Positions 1-8,788 of a stretch of 64,000 nt of DNA are shown one piece after another. The first letter of the stretch is position 1. Each line of letters opens with the position of its first letter. Under the pieces are notes generated by a model. The model worked only from the letters and a program-made list of their open reading frames with translations, did not search any database and was not told the DNA's origin. The position numbers and the translations under genes are program-made. This stretch comes from Jiangella alba (GTDB lineage Bacteria; Actinomycetota; Actinomycetes; Jiangellales; Jiangellaceae): assembly GCF_900106035.1 (NCBI RefSeq), contig NZ_FNUC01000004.1:1612001-1676000 (forward strand), read 5' to 3'.

Positions 1-1
1 C

Positions 2-1222
2 GCCACGGTGGCCGCCGCCGTCCGCAAGCTCGGCCTGGGCGCGCCCGTGCGGTCGGGACGGGTCCGGGTCGACCTCGACGCCGTGCTGTCCGAGCTGGCC
101 GACCCGCCGCCGGCCGCCGACGCCGACTTCGGCGCCGACCTCGTCGTCGACCCCGAGCCCGCGCCGACCCTGCCGCGCGCCACCGTCGTGCACGCCGCGC
201 GGCTGGCGCCGTCGGGCGGCAACACCCAGCCCTGGGCGTTCACGCTCAGCTCCGAAGGGTTGGCCATCGACCTCGACCGCACGCAGACGTCCACGCTGGA
301 CGTCGCCTTCCGCGGCAGCCACGTCGCCATCGGGGCGGCGCTGTTCAACGCCCGGGTCGCGGCCGCCCGGCACGGGCTGCTCGGCGCCGTCGAGATCCCC
401 GCCGACGGCGACCACGTGGCGACCCTGCGGTTCGGCAGTGGCACCGACCCGGAGCTGGCCGGCCTGTACGACGCCATGCTGCGGCGGGTCTCGAACCGGC
501 ACTTCAACGGGCCCGCGCCGCTGCCGCCGGAGACGACGGACGTGCTGCGGGCGGCCGCCGCGGCCGAGGACGGCGACGTCCACCTCGTCACCGGGCGCGA
601 GCCGCTGCGCCAGCTGGCCGAGCTGCTGGGCGAGTCCGACCGGCTGCGCTACCTCACCGAGCATCTGCACCGGGAGATGATGCGCGAGCTGCGCTGGCCC
701 GGCGTCGACGCGCTCGACTGGGGCATCGACGTGCGGACGCTCGAGCTGGACCGCTCCGACCTCGCGAAACTGGGCGTGGCGCGGCGGTCCGACGTCATGG
801 CGGTGCTCGCCGAGCAGGACCTCGGCCGGGCGCTCGGCGAGTCCACCCGCGATCGCGTCGAGGCCGCCGCCGGGCTGGCGGTCGTCTCTGTCGCGGGGTC
901 GTCGCCGGCCGACTACGTGCGCGGAGGCCAGGCCGTCGAGCGGGTCTGGATCGAGGCCGAGCGGCTCGGTCTCGCGGTCCACCCGATGTCGCCGGTGTTC
1001 ATCTTCGGCGTCGACGACGCCGATTTCGAGGAACTGTCGCCGCGGTACTCCGACCGGCTTCGTCGCTTGCGCGACGATTTCGCCGGGATCGTCGGACTTG
1101 GGCGAAGGCACGTCGCACTGGTGATGCGGATCGGATACGCTCCTAGCGTCAGCGTCCGGAGCCGCCGCCTGTCTGCCGACCGCACCGTTCGGGACGCCCT
1201 GGAGGCAGGGAGAAATCTATGA
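2..1222 (+). CDS. MoeY/Rv1355c-like protein, C-terminal nitroreductase-like part (5' truncated by window)
   Basis: The reading frame is open from the first bases, so the gene probably starts upstream of the window; a GTG at 8 is merely the first start-like codon. About 400 residues are visible. A stretch near residues 60-75 (AARLAPSGGNTQPWAF) resembles the FMN/substrate loop of nitroreductase-fold proteins, and similar spacing is found in the C-terminal half of mycobacterial Rv1355c/MoeY proteins, whose N-terminal half is a ThiF/MoeB-like domain (not visible here). The stop overlaps the start of the GGDEF-EAL gene by 4 bases (ATGA), so the two are probably co-transcribed. The same gene pair is adjacent in mycobacteria (Rv1355c-Rv1354c), from memory of that genome. 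The substrate is unknown. Confidence 0.7.
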   Translation, partial: ATVAAAVRKLGLGAPVRSGRVRVDLDAVLSELADPPPAADADFGADLVVDPEPAPTLPRATVVHAARLAPSGGNTQPWAFTLSSEGLAIDLDRTQTSTLDVAFRGSHVAIGAALFNARVAAARHGLLGAVEIPADGDHVATLRFGSGTDPELAGLYDAMLRRVSNRHFNGPAPLPPETTDVLRAAAAAEDGDVHLVTGREPLRQLAELLGESDRLRYLTEHLHREMMRELRWPGVDALDWGIDVRTLELDRSDLAKLGVARRSDVMAVLAEQDLGRALGESTRDRVEAAAGLAVVSVAGSSPADYVRGGQAVERVWIEAERLGLAVHPMSPVFIFGVDDADFEELSPRYSDRLRRLRDDFAGIVGLGRRHVALVMRIGYAPSVSVRSRRLSADRTVRDALEAGRNL

Positions 1223-3453
1223 AGATGGACCCGGAGACGATCCAGCCGCTCCTCGAGGCGCTGGCTCGGGCCACGGATTCCATCTCGGCCGACGTGCTCG
1301 CCGTCGACGGCGGCATGCCGATGGTGTCGTGGGGAAGCGCCGCCGCGGCCGGGGTCGGGGGCAAAGACCTCACCGCCATGCGCGACGCCATCCGCGCCGC
1401 CACCACCGAGGTCGCCGGCCGGGCCGGCACCGAGCCGGTCGAGAGCACCACGCCGGCCGGCCACGCCGTCCTCGCCGTCAAGGTGGCCTACCGCGACTTC
1501 GTCGGCGCCATCTGCCTGGTGCGGATCGACGGCACCCCGTACGGCGTGAAGGACCGCGAGCTGATGTCGGTCTCCGGCCAGCTGTGCACGGCCGTCATGG
1601 AGGCCGGCGAGATCACCGACCAGCACGGCCGGCTCGACGCCCTCGTCACCTACGTCGCCGCCGAGCTGATGGGCGTCACCGCTCGCGACCTCGCCGAGAC
1701 CCTGTTCAGGGTCATCAGCGAGCTGGGCCGCTACTTCGGCGCCGACACCTGCTTCCTGCGGCACAACGACCCGGGGCTGCAGGCCAGCGTGCTGGTCGAC
1801 GAATGGCCGCGACGGGTGGACGTTCCCGATCCCGACCCGCTCGGCATCGTGCCGTGGGACACCGACGACCCGATCTTCTCGATGGTCCGCGACCAACGCG
1901 AGCCGTTCATCACCCGCCCGGCCGACGGCCAGCTCGGCTACCAGGAACGCGTCCGCGCCGGTTCCGGCGTGCCCGAGGTCTCGCTGGCGACGGTGCCGCT
2001 CATCCACGACGACACCACCCGGGGTGTGCTCGGCCTCATCCACTTCGGCGACCGCATCTGGACCCGCCCCGAGGTGCGCGCGCTGCGCGCCATCGCCTCG
2101 CTGCTGGTGCAGCTCGACGCCCGGGTCGCGGCCGAAGAGAGCCTGCACCACCACGCGTACCACGACGAGCTGACCGGGCTGTGGAATCGCCGGGCGTTCG
2201 TCGAAGACCTCAACGCCGTGCTGGAGGCCGATCCCCGGGCTCCGCTCGCGGTGCTCTTCGCCGACATGGATCGGCTGAAGACGGTCAACGACGTGCTGGG
2301 TCACACCGTCGGCGACAGCTTCATCCAGGCCGTCGCGGAACGGCTGCGCGACTCCGTCCGCCCGAACGACGTGGTCGCACGGCTGGCGGGCGACGAGTTC
2401 GTCATCGTGCTGCACGAGATCGGGTCGACGTCCGCCGCCGAGCGGGCCGCCCGGCGCATTCTGGACCGCGTCGCCGAGCCGCTCGAGGTCGGTGGCCACG
2501 CCATCAGCCGCAGCGCCAGCATCGGCGTCGTGGTCAACGGGGACATGCCCAGCACGGTCGACGAGCTGCTCGGCAACGCCGATGTCGCGCTGCTCGAGGC
2601 CAAAGAGCGTGGTGGAGACTCCGTAGTGGTGTTCAACGACGACCTACGATCCAAGCTCCTCGTCCGCGCCGATCTCGAGCTGCGGCTGCGCTCCGCCATC
2701 AGCAACAACGAGATGCGGCTGTACTTCCAGCCCGAGTTCGACCTCCGCGACGGCCGCATGACCGGCGTCGAGGCACTGGTGCGCTGGCAGCACCCGGAGC
2801 GCGGGCTGCTGGCGGCCGACGCCTTCATCTCCGTCGTCGAAGAGATCAACCTCTCCGCCGAGCTGGGCCGCTGGGTGCTCGAGGAGGCGTGCCGGCAGCT
2901 CGCGGCGTGGAAGCGCACGTCGCCGGTGCCGCCGCCGCTGGTCCGGGTGAACATCTCCGCCGGCGAGCTGATCAGCGCCGACTTCGTCGGCTTCGTCGCC
3001 ACCCTGCTGAGCCGGTACGGCCTGGCGCCGGCCGAGCTGGGCATCGAGATCACCGAGAGCACGGTGATGCGCGAGATCGACGACGTCCAGACCACCCTCA
3101 ACGGGCTGCGCGGGCTGGGTGTCACGCTCGCCATCGACGACTTCGGCACCGGGTACAGCTCGCTGGCCCAGCTGAAGCAGCTCCCGGTCGACATCCTGAA
3201 GATCGACCGCAGCTTCGTCTCGGCACTGGCCGAGAGCAGTGGCGATCGCGCCATCGTCGCCGCGATCGTCCGGCTCGCCGAGGCGTTCAACCTGACCACC
3301 GTGGCCGAGGGAGTCGAGGACCCAGCGGCGGTCACGACCCTGCTCGACCTCGGCTGTTACCGCGCGCAGGGGTTCTTCATGTCCAAGCCGCTGCCTGCCC
3401 AGGTGGTGCTGGAGCAGGCCCGCAACCCAGGAGTCCCGCTTCGCATGGTGTGA
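1219..3453 (+). CDS. GAF-GGDEF-EAL bifunctional cyclic-di-GMP enzyme
   Basis: Predicted cytosolic protein of 744 residues: an N-terminal sensor-like region, a GAF-type domain (about 150-300), a GGDEF domain (about 310-475) and a C-terminal EAL domain (about 490-735). The diguanylate cyclase signature is AGDEF at residues 390-394, a variant that is active in several known cyclases. The phosphodiesterase signature EAL is at 518-520, with the downstream ITES and DDFGTG (D640-D641) metal-site motifs and the conserved LKIDRSF lysine, so both activities look possible. There are no transmembrane segments. Translation is coupled to the upstream MoeY-like gene. The architecture matches mycobacterial Rv1354c. 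The next gene on the same strand is a c-di-GMP-binding BldD-family regulator, suggesting local signalling. The net direction (synthesis or hydrolysis) cannot be read from sequence. Confidence 0.93.
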   Translation: MKMDPETIQPLLEALARATDSISADVLAVDGGMPMVSWGSAAAAGVGGKDLTAMRDAIRAATTEVAGRAGTEPVESTTPAGHAVLAVKVAYRDFVGAICLVRIDGTPYGVKDRELMSVSGQLCTAVMEAGEITDQHGRLDALVTYVAAELMGVTARDLAETLFRVISELGRYFGADTCFLRHNDPGLQASVLVDEWPRRVDVPDPDPLGIVPWDTDDPIFSMVRDQREPFITRPADGQLGYQERVRAGSGVPEVSLATVPLIHDDTTRGVLGLIHFGDRIWTRPEVRALRAIASLLVQLDARVAAEESLHHHAYHDELTGLWNRRAFVEDLNAVLEADPRAPLAVLFADMDRLKTVNDVLGHTVGDSFIQAVAERLRDSVRPNDVVARLAGDEFVIVLHEIGSTSAAERAARRILDRVAEPLEVGGHAISRSASIGVVVNGDMPSTVDELLGNADVALLEAKERGGDSVVVFNDDLRSKLLVRADLELRLRSAISNNEMRLYFQPEFDLRDGRMTGVEALVRWQHPERGLLAADAFISVVEEINLSAELGRWVLEEACRQLAAWKRTSPVPPPLVRVNISAGELISADFVGFVATLLSRYGLAPAELGIEITESTVMREIDDVQTTLNGLRGLGVTLAIDDFGTGYSSLAQLKQLPVDILKIDRSFVSALAESSGDRAIVAAIVRLAEAFNLTTVAEGVEDPAAVTTLLDLGCYRAQGFFMSKPLPAQVVLEQARNPGVPLRMV

Positions 3454-3522
3454 CGTGGAACACGTGCCGTTGGCGTGTCCTCGCCTGACCTCCTAGCATG
3501 CCAGCTGAACAAAGTCTCGGAC

Positions 3523-3541
3523 GGCCGGTGATCAATCGGCC
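3523..3541. promoter_or_regulatory. inverted repeat upstream of the bldD-like gene
   Basis: GGCCG and CGGCC arms (3523-3527, 3537-3541) flank GTGATCAAT, which contains the palindrome TGATCA. It lies in the 212-base gap before the BldD-like gene. Known BldD boxes (AGTGA-N-mTCACC) share only one TGA/TCA half with it, so autoregulation by BldD is possible but not supported by a consensus match. Confidence 0.3.
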
Positions 3542-3566
3542 ACGAATGCCCGGTATTCTCTGATCT

Positions 3567-3587
3567 GTCCCGGGCGTTGTCCGGGAC
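3567..3587. other. stem-loop in bldD leader
   Basis: A perfect 7-bp stem GTCCCGG / CCGGGAC (3567-3573, 3581-3587) encloses a 7-base loop between the GGDEF-EAL gene and the BldD-like gene. There is no following T tract. It could be a weak terminator of the upstream gene or a structured 5' leader. Confidence 0.4.
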
Positions 3588-3665
3588 CCTGCCAGGGGGG
3601 CGGCGCAGGCGTGCTGGTGCGGGCGGATCAGTACGGAGGACGAGGCACCTTTGGGGAGTTCGACG

Positions 3666-4163
3666 ATGAACGACGGCAGTCCGGACTCGACGGAGGAGGA
3701 CTTCGCGAAGGTCGTGGGCGCTCGGTTGCGCGCGTTGCGCAAGCGCCGGCGGCTCTCGCTCCAGGCCGTCGAGGAGAAGTCCGGTGGCCGGCTGCGCGCT
3801 GTCGTGGTCGGCTCTTACGAACGCGGTGACCGCGTGGCGTCGATCCGGCGCATCGCAGAGCTCGCCGAGTTCTACGGCGTCCCGGTCGACACGCTGGTGT
3901 CCGACGGCGCCCGGTCCCGTATCCCGACGCAGGAGGGCAAGCTGGTCCTCGATCTCGACGCGCTGCGCAACGCACCGCCCGAGGCCGAGCGGCTGGCCAC
4001 CTTCGTCGCGTCCATCCAGCGGCAGCGCAACGACTTCGGCAGCCCGGTGCTGACCATCCGGTCCGAGGACATCTCGCTGGCCGCACTGCTCTACGAGATC
4101 CCGCCGGCCGAACTACGCGAGAAGCTCGTCGCGTGGGGCGTCCTGGCCGCCAGTTCCGCCTGA
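3666..4163 (+). CDS. bldD: BldD-family c-di-GMP-responsive transcriptional regulator
   Basis: A 165-residue protein (Streptomyces BldD is about 167) with an N-terminal XRE-type helix-turn-helix (about 14-75). It includes EEKSGGRLRAVVVGSYERGD and the AELAEFYGVPV segment, closely matching BldD. The C-terminal domain carries the c-di-GMP signature RxD-X8-RxxD, here R121-N-D123 and R132-S-E-D135 separated by exactly eight residues. In Streptomyces, BldD bound to a c-di-GMP tetramer represses developmental genes during vegetative growth. I chose ATG 3666, preceded by GGGGAG at 3653-3658; a TTG at 3651 with GGAGGA upstream would add five residues. From memory, Streptomyces bldD sits beside the pyr operon, so this different context leaves ortholog versus paralog open. 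It directly follows a c-di-GMP enzyme gene. Confidence 0.9.
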   Translation: MNDGSPDSTEEDFAKVVGARLRALRKRRRLSLQAVEEKSGGRLRAVVVGSYERGDRVASIRRIAELAEFYGVPVDTLVSDGARSRIPTQEGKLVLDLDALRNAPPEAERLATFVASIQRQRNDFGSPVLTIRSEDISLAALLYEIPPAELREKLVAWGVLAASSA

Positions 4164-4184
4164 GCCGCAGGCTAGGCTCACGTC

Positions 4185-5357
4185 GTGGCGACCACTCTCC
4201 TCGACGGTATCGGGCTGCTGGTCACGAACGACCCCGCGTACGGTGACGGTTCGCCGCTCGGCGAGATCTCCGGCGCCGCCCTGATCGCCGACTCCGGTGG
4301 TCAGGTCCTCTGGGTGGGCCCGGCCCCCGCCGCACCCAGCGCCGACTCCCGTATCGACCTCGACGGCCGCTGCGTCGTGCCCGGCTTCGTCGACAGCCAC
4401 GCCCACCTCGTCTTCGCCGGCGACCGCTCGGCCGAGTTCGCCGCGCGCATGACCGGCCAGCCGTACGCCGCCGGCGGCATCCGCACGACCGTCGCCGCCA
4501 CGCGGGCCGCCCCCGACGAGCAGCTCGCCCTCAACCTCGCCCGCCTGGTGCTGGAGATGCGCCGGCAGGGCACCACCACCGTCGAGATCAAGAGCGGCTA
4601 CGGCCTGACGGTGGCCGACGAAGCCCGCGCCCTGGCGCTCGCGGCGGAGCACACCGACGAGACCACCTACCTCGGCGCGCACGTCGTCCCGGCCGAGTAC
4701 GCGTCCGACCCCGGGGCCTACGTCGACCTCGTCACCGGCCCCATGCTCGACGCCTGCGCGCCGCACGCCCGCTGGATCGACGTGTTCTGCGAGAAGGGCG
4801 CGTTCGACGCCGACGCCGCCCGCGCGGTGCTGACGGCCGGCCTCGGCCGCGGGCTGGGCGCGCGGATGCACGCCAACCAGCTGGGTCGGGGCCCGGGGGT
4901 CCAGCTGGCCTGCGAGCTGGGCGCCGCCAGCGCCGACCACTGCACCTTCCTCGACGACGCCGACGTCGCCGCGCTGGCCGGTTCCGGCACCGTCGCCACG
5001 TTGCTGCCGGGCGTGGAGTTCTCTACCCGCTCGCCGTACCCCGACGCCCGCCGGCTGCTGGCCGCCGGCGCCACCGTCGCGCTGGCCACCGACTGCAACC
5101 CCGGCTCCTGCTTCACGTCCTCGATGCCGTTCTGCATCGCGCTGGCGGTCCGCGAGATGCGCATGACGCCGGCCGAGGCGCTCTGGTCGGCGACGGCCGG
5201 CGGCGCGGCGGCCCTGCGCCGCGCCGACGTCGGGCGGTTGTCGCCCGGCGCCCGCGCCGACCTCGCCGTGCTCGACGCACCCTCGTACGTCCACCTCGCC
5301 TACCGGCCGGGGGTGCCGCAGATCGCCGACACCTGGGTCGGCGGCCGGCCGGTCTAG
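4185..5357 (+). CDS. hutI: imidazolonepropionase
   Basis: A 390-residue amidohydrolase. It hydrolyses 4-imidazolone-5-propanoate to N-formimino-L-glutamate, the third step of histidine degradation, in the cytosol. The metal-binding HAH motif (H72, H74, in [13 protein letters not shown]) is followed by the family-typical Arg/Tyr substrate residues ([14 protein letters not shown]), then [22 protein letters not shown] and the metal aspartate in ATDCNPGS. Length is normal (about 390-410). The GTG start lies 21 bases after the bldD stop with no strong ribosome binding site visible. No other hut genes (hutU, hutH, formimidoylglutamase) lie in the window, so the pathway is split in this genome or continues elsewhere. 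Confidence 0.95.
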   Translation: MATTLLDGIGLLVTNDPAYGDGSPLGEISGAALIADSGGQVLWVGPAPAAPSADSRIDLDGRCVVPGFVDSHAHLVFAGDRSAEFAARMTGQPYAAGGIRTTVAATRAAPDEQLALNLARLVLEMRRQGTTTVEIKSGYGLTVADEARALALAAEHTDETTYLGAHVVPAEYASDPGAYVDLVTGPMLDACAPHARWIDVFCEKGAFDADAARAVLTAGLGRGLGARMHANQLGRGPGVQLACELGAASADHCTFLDDADVAALAGSGTVATLLPGVEFSTRSPYPDARRLLAAGATVALATDCNPGSCFTSSMPFCIALAVREMRMTPAEALWSATAGGAAALRRADVGRLSPGARADLAVLDAPSYVHLAYRPGVPQIADTWVGGRPV

Positions 5358-5408
5358 GATGGGTCTCCCGGGTCTCGGCCGTAGCGAGCGGCGGAGACAC
5401 ACCCTCGA

Positions 5409-5969
5409 TCAGACGCGAGCATCGTCGCGCAGGTAGGCGACGACCGCCGCGACCCGGCGGTCGGTGCTGCCGCGCTCGGCGCCGAGCTTGGCGAAGATGC
5501 GGCCGATGTGCTTGCGTACGGTCGCCTCGCTGACGAACAGCCGGCCCGCGATGGCGGCGTTGGTCAGGCCCTCGGCCATCAGCTCGAGCACCTCGCGCTC
5601 GCGCGGCGTGAGGGTGGCCACGAAGGCGGACGGGGCCGGCTCGGTGCGTGCCGGCGCCGGGGCGGCCGACCGGCGCACGAGGTCCAGCTGGGCCCGGCCG
5701 AGCCGCGCGAACACGTACAGCTCGGCGGTCAGCAGGGCCGCTCCGGGCAGCACCGTGAGCCAGGCCTCGCCGCTGGTGTCGATCAGCCAGAGGCCGAGAT
5801 CGATCTGATCGGCGGGGACGAGAGCGGGCGCCGCCATGAGGATGGCGGGCAGCATGGCGGCGACCGTCACGACGACGATGTCGACCACCGCGAGCGCGGC
5901 CGCGAGCAGGAGGGTGGCCGGTAGCGGCAGCGCACGGTGCGCCGCCAGGGCGCCGGCTGTCGAAGTCAT
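5409..5969 (-). CDS. membrane-anchored LuxR-type transcriptional regulator
   Basis: 186 residues from ATG 5969. Two hydrophobic segments (about 17-47 and 70-90) precede a linker and a canonical LuxR/GerE helix-turn-helix (about 119-163: LTPREREVLELMAEG ... NAAIAGRLFVSEATVRKHI). There is no receiver, PAS or ligand-binding domain, so the DNA-binding domain appears tethered to the membrane by its N-terminal half. An in-frame upstream extension to 6194 is possible but would run through the divergent promoter, so the shorter start was chosen. It is divergent from an ATPase/FtsX-type ABC gene pair, which it probably controls by analogy with other regulator-transporter pairs. What signal it senses is unknown. 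Confidence 0.8.
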   Translation of the reverse strand: MTSTAGALAAHRALPLPATLLLAAALAVVDIVVVTVAAMLPAILMAAPALVPADQIDLGLWLIDTSGEAWLTVLPGAALLTAELYVFARLGRAQLDLVRRSAAPAPARTEPAPSAFVATLTPREREVLELMAEGLTNAAIAGRLFVSEATVRKHIGRIFAKLGAERGSTDRRVAAVVAYLRDDARV

Positions 5970-6073
5970 GGCTTCACCGTACGGGGTGGCGTGCGCGCTA
6001 CCCCGTGGACGAGAGCGGATGTCTCGTCCACGCCCATACCCGAACCGGCGTCGCCCGCCTTGGATGGACCGTG
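5970..6073. promoter_or_regulatory. divergent promoter region, LuxR-type regulator / ABC exporter
   Basis: This 104-base gap separates two divergent start codons. It should hold both promoters and the regulator binding site. I could not identify convincing -35/-10 hexamers or a clear palindrome. Confidence 0.4.
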
Positions 6074-6850
6074 ATGTCCGAGACGACGCCACTCCCATCC
6101 GTACACACCGGCCGCGCCGGCCCGCCCGCAGGAGCGGTCGCCGCCGTCGGACTGTCCAAGACCTATGGTTCCGGCGCCACGTCGGTGGCCGCACTGACCG
6201 ACGTGAGCCTGCAGGTGCCGGCCGGGACGTGGCTGGCTGTCATGGGCCCGTCGGGCTCGGGAAAGTCCACGCTGCTGCATTGCCTGGCCGGGCTCGAACG
6301 GGCCGATGCCGGCCGGGTCGTGCTGGCCGGCGACGACATCTCCCGGGCCTCCGATCGAGTGCTGACGCGGCTGCGGCGCACCGCCATCGGGTTCGCCTTC
6401 CAGAACTTCAACCTGGTCGGCTCGCTGACCGCCGCCGAGAACGTCGCGCTGCCGTTGCGGCTGGCAGGCGCCCGGCCGCGCCGTGCTCAGATCCGGGCCG
6501 CGCTCGAGTCGGTCGGGCTCGGCGACCGCGCCCGGCACAAGCCCGGCCAGCTGTCCGGCGGCCAGCAGCAGCGAGTGGCGCTGGCCCGGGCGATCGCGAC
6601 GCGTCCGGCCGTGCTGTTCGCCGACGAGCCCACCGGCGCCCTGGACTCCGCGGCGTCCCGGTCGGTGCTCGGCCTGCTCCGCCGGATGGTGGACGGCGGC
6701 CAGACCGTCGTCATGGTCACCCACGACCCCGCCGCGGCGGCGGCCGCCGACAGCGTCGTGTTCCTGCTCGACGGTGGCATCGCCGACCGGTTGGAGCGTC
6801 CGTCCGCCGATGTGGTCGCGGCCACCCTGGCCGGCCTGGAGCGCCCGTGA
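6074..6850 (+). CDS. ABC transporter ATP-binding protein (MacB/LolD type)
   Basis: 258 residues from ATG 6074 (a GTG at 6071 is directly adjacent). Walker A is GPSGSGKST (residues 58-66), the Q-loop region reads FAFQNFNLVGSLTAAENV, the ABC signature LSGGQQQR starts at 160, and Walker B ends in D184-E185 followed by PTGALD, which is typical of the MacB/LolD/FtsE family. It is coupled by a GTGA overlap to an FtsX-type permease. Such pairs act as mechanotransmission or export systems for peptides, lipids or antibiotics in the cytoplasmic membrane. The divergent LuxR-type membrane regulator suggests inducible expression, perhaps by envelope stress or an antimicrobial; that part is inference. Confidence 0.93.
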   Translation: MSETTPLPSVHTGRAGPPAGAVAAVGLSKTYGSGATSVAALTDVSLQVPAGTWLAVMGPSGSGKSTLLHCLAGLERADAGRVVLAGDDISRASDRVLTRLRRTAIGFAFQNFNLVGSLTAAENVALPLRLAGARPRRAQIRAALESVGLGDRARHKPGQLSGGQQQRVALARAIATRPAVLFADEPTGALDSAASRSVLGLLRRMVDGGQTVVMVTHDPAAAAAADSVVFLLDGGIADRLERPSADVVAATLAGLERP

Positions 6851-8760
6851 TCGGCCTGTCGCTGCGCGGGTTCCGCGATCGCTGGCCGTTGTTCGCCGGT
6901 GCTGTCCTCACCGTCGCCGTCGGCGTCGCGCTGATCGCCTCGGCAGCGGCGATCGCCGCGTCCGCGACGCCGCCCGATACCGCCGGGCTGACGCCGCACG
7001 AGGCGGCCGCGGTCCGCGACGCGTTCGACGGCGTGGCCACCGTGATGATCATCAGCGCGATACTCGCCGGGTTCCTCACCGTCTTCATCGTGGCCACCAC
7101 GTTCTCGTTCACCGTCGCCGAACGCCGCCGGGACCTCGCCCTGCTGCGGTTGCTGGGCGCCGGGCGCCTCCAGGTGCGGCTGGTCCTGACCGGAGAGGCG
7201 GTGCTCCTCGGGACGGCCGGCGCGGCTCTCGGCCTCCCGCTGACCGACCCCGCTGTCCGGACCCAGCTGTGGTTGCTGCGGCGGGCCGAGTTCGTGCCGG
7301 ACGGGTTCGTCCTCACCCGCCCGTCGTGGGCGGGGTGGGTCGCAGCCGGTATCGGCATCGGGGTGGCCGTGTTCGGTGTGGCGGCAGCGTCACGGCGGGC
7401 CGCGCGGATCCCGCCGCTGGAGGCGGTGCGTGGCGCCCCCGCGGCGGCGTCGGTGATGACCGCCGGACGGTGGGCCGGCGGCCTGGCGATGCTGGCGCTG
7501 ACCGTCGTGCAGATCGTCGCCGCCTCGTTCGTCGGTGTCATCGTGGCCCTGGCGCTGGGCCTCGGAGTCGCGATCACCGGCGCGGTCGCGTTCGGTCTGC
7601 TCGGCCCGGCGCTGCTGCCGCCGGTGAGCCTGCTGCTCGGCCTCCCGGTGCGGGCCACCACGCTCGGACGGCTCGCGCAGGCCAACATCCGCGACGGGGT
7701 GCAGCGGTCGGCCTCGACCGCGGCCCCGGTGATCGTCCTGGTCGCGATGGTGCTCAGCCTGACCGGTGCCGTGAACGCCACGACCAGCGCCGTCACCGCC
7801 GAGCAACGCGAGGGGACCGACGCGGACCTCGTCGTCGCCACCACCGGCGAGCACGTCGCTGTTCTCGCCCGGCTCCCCGGCGTGGCGGCCGCCTCGCCGG
7901 AGCAGGTGCTGCCGCTCACGGTGGACCTGCCCGGTGCCGACCGGCGTCTCGACGGGATCGCCGTCATCGACCCGGACGCCTACGGCCGGGTGCATCGGGT
8001 CCGCCCGGTCGCCGGCGAACTCGATGACCTCACCGGGCCGGCGATCGCGGTCATGGAACAGCCCACCGACGGCGTCCGCTACACGGTGGGCGAGCGCGCG
8101 ACGGTGACCGTCGGCGACACCGCCGTCGACGTGCGGATCGCCGTCGTCCTGCCCGAGCGGCTCTCCGGGCAGCAGCAGGTCCTCGTCCCGCGCGACCTCG
8201 TCCCGGCCGACGAACTCGCCGCCGCGCCCGCCGACGTGCTGCTCCGGATCGCGCCCGGCCACGACCCGGCGACGGTGGCGCGGGCGGCCGCTGCCTACGG
8301 CGACGTCACCGACGTCGACGCCTGGATCGCCGCGGCCGCACGCGACCAGCAGCGGACCAACACCACCACGCTCGCCGTGCTCCTGGTGCTCGCCGCGCTC
8401 TACACCGTCATGGCCGTCGTCAACGCAATGGTGATCGCCGGCACCGGCCGCCGCCGCGAGCACGCCGTCGCGCGGCTGTCCGGCCTGACCCGCGCGCAGG
8501 TGGTGGCGACCACCGCCGTCGAGGCGCTCCTCGTCGCGGCGACGGGCCTCGTCCTCGGTGCTCTCGTGGTGACCGCCGCGCTGGCCGGCATCGCCGTCGC
8601 CGCCCGGCGGTCGGTCGGCACGGCGATCGTCGAGGTTCCGTGGACGCTCGCCGCCGCGACCGTGGCCGGCACGCTGCTGCTGGCCGCCGTCGTCGCACCG
8701 GCCGTGTCGCTGCTCGTGACCCGCGGCCGCCCCGTCGTGCTGGCGGCTGCGCGCGAATGA
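6847..8760 (+). CDS. FtsX-like ABC transporter permease
   Basis: 637 residues starting at GTG 6847, overlapping the ATPase stop. It has an N-terminal membrane segment, then two FtsX-type three-helix modules (about 60-200 and 495-635) separated by an extracytoplasmic domain (about 320-490) lacking obvious enzyme motifs. This is the fused two-module organisation seen in actinobacterial ABC permeases such as those resembling SalY/MacB exporters. There is no lipobox. Substrate is unknown; the transporter probably acts with the ATPase upstream and is controlled by the divergent LuxR-type protein. Confidence 0.9.
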   Translation: MIGLSLRGFRDRWPLFAGAVLTVAVGVALIASAAAIAASATPPDTAGLTPHEAAAVRDAFDGVATVMIISAILAGFLTVFIVATTFSFTVAERRRDLALLRLLGAGRLQVRLVLTGEAVLLGTAGAALGLPLTDPAVRTQLWLLRRAEFVPDGFVLTRPSWAGWVAAGIGIGVAVFGVAAASRRAARIPPLEAVRGAPAAASVMTAGRWAGGLAMLALTVVQIVAASFVGVIVALALGLGVAITGAVAFGLLGPALLPPVSLLLGLPVRATTLGRLAQANIRDGVQRSASTAAPVIVLVAMVLSLTGAVNATTSAVTAEQREGTDADLVVATTGEHVAVLARLPGVAAASPEQVLPLTVDLPGADRRLDGIAVIDPDAYGRVHRVRPVAGELDDLTGPAIAVMEQPTDGVRYTVGERATVTVGDTAVDVRIAVVLPERLSGQQQVLVPRDLVPADELAAAPADVLLRIAPGHDPATVARAAAAYGDVTDVDAWIAAAARDQQRTNTTTLAVLLVLAALYTVMAVVNAMVIAGTGRRREHAVARLSGLTRAQVVATTAVEALLVAATGLVLGALVVTAALAGIAVAARRSVGTAIVEVPWTLAAATVAGTLLLAAVVAPAVSLLVTRGRPVVLAAARE

Positions 8761-8770
8761 GTCCGCGGAC

Positions 8771-8785
8771 AGGTTCGGCGAACCT
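8771..8785. promoter_or_regulatory. palindrome upstream of ferritin
   Basis: AGGTTCG-G-CGAACCT is a perfect 7-bp inverted repeat around one base, about 60 bases before the ferritin start. It follows the permease stop by about 10 bases, so it could be an operator for ferritin or a short terminator stem. There is no T tract. Confidence 0.4.
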
Positions 8786-8788
8786 TCG

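Noticed and set aside
913-2499. Long minus-strand reading frame opposite the GGDEF-EAL gene
   Set aside because: High GC removes stop codons from antisense frames; it has no ribosome binding site or domain, and the plus strand has clear catalytic motifs. The same holds for the many other long antisense frames in the window.
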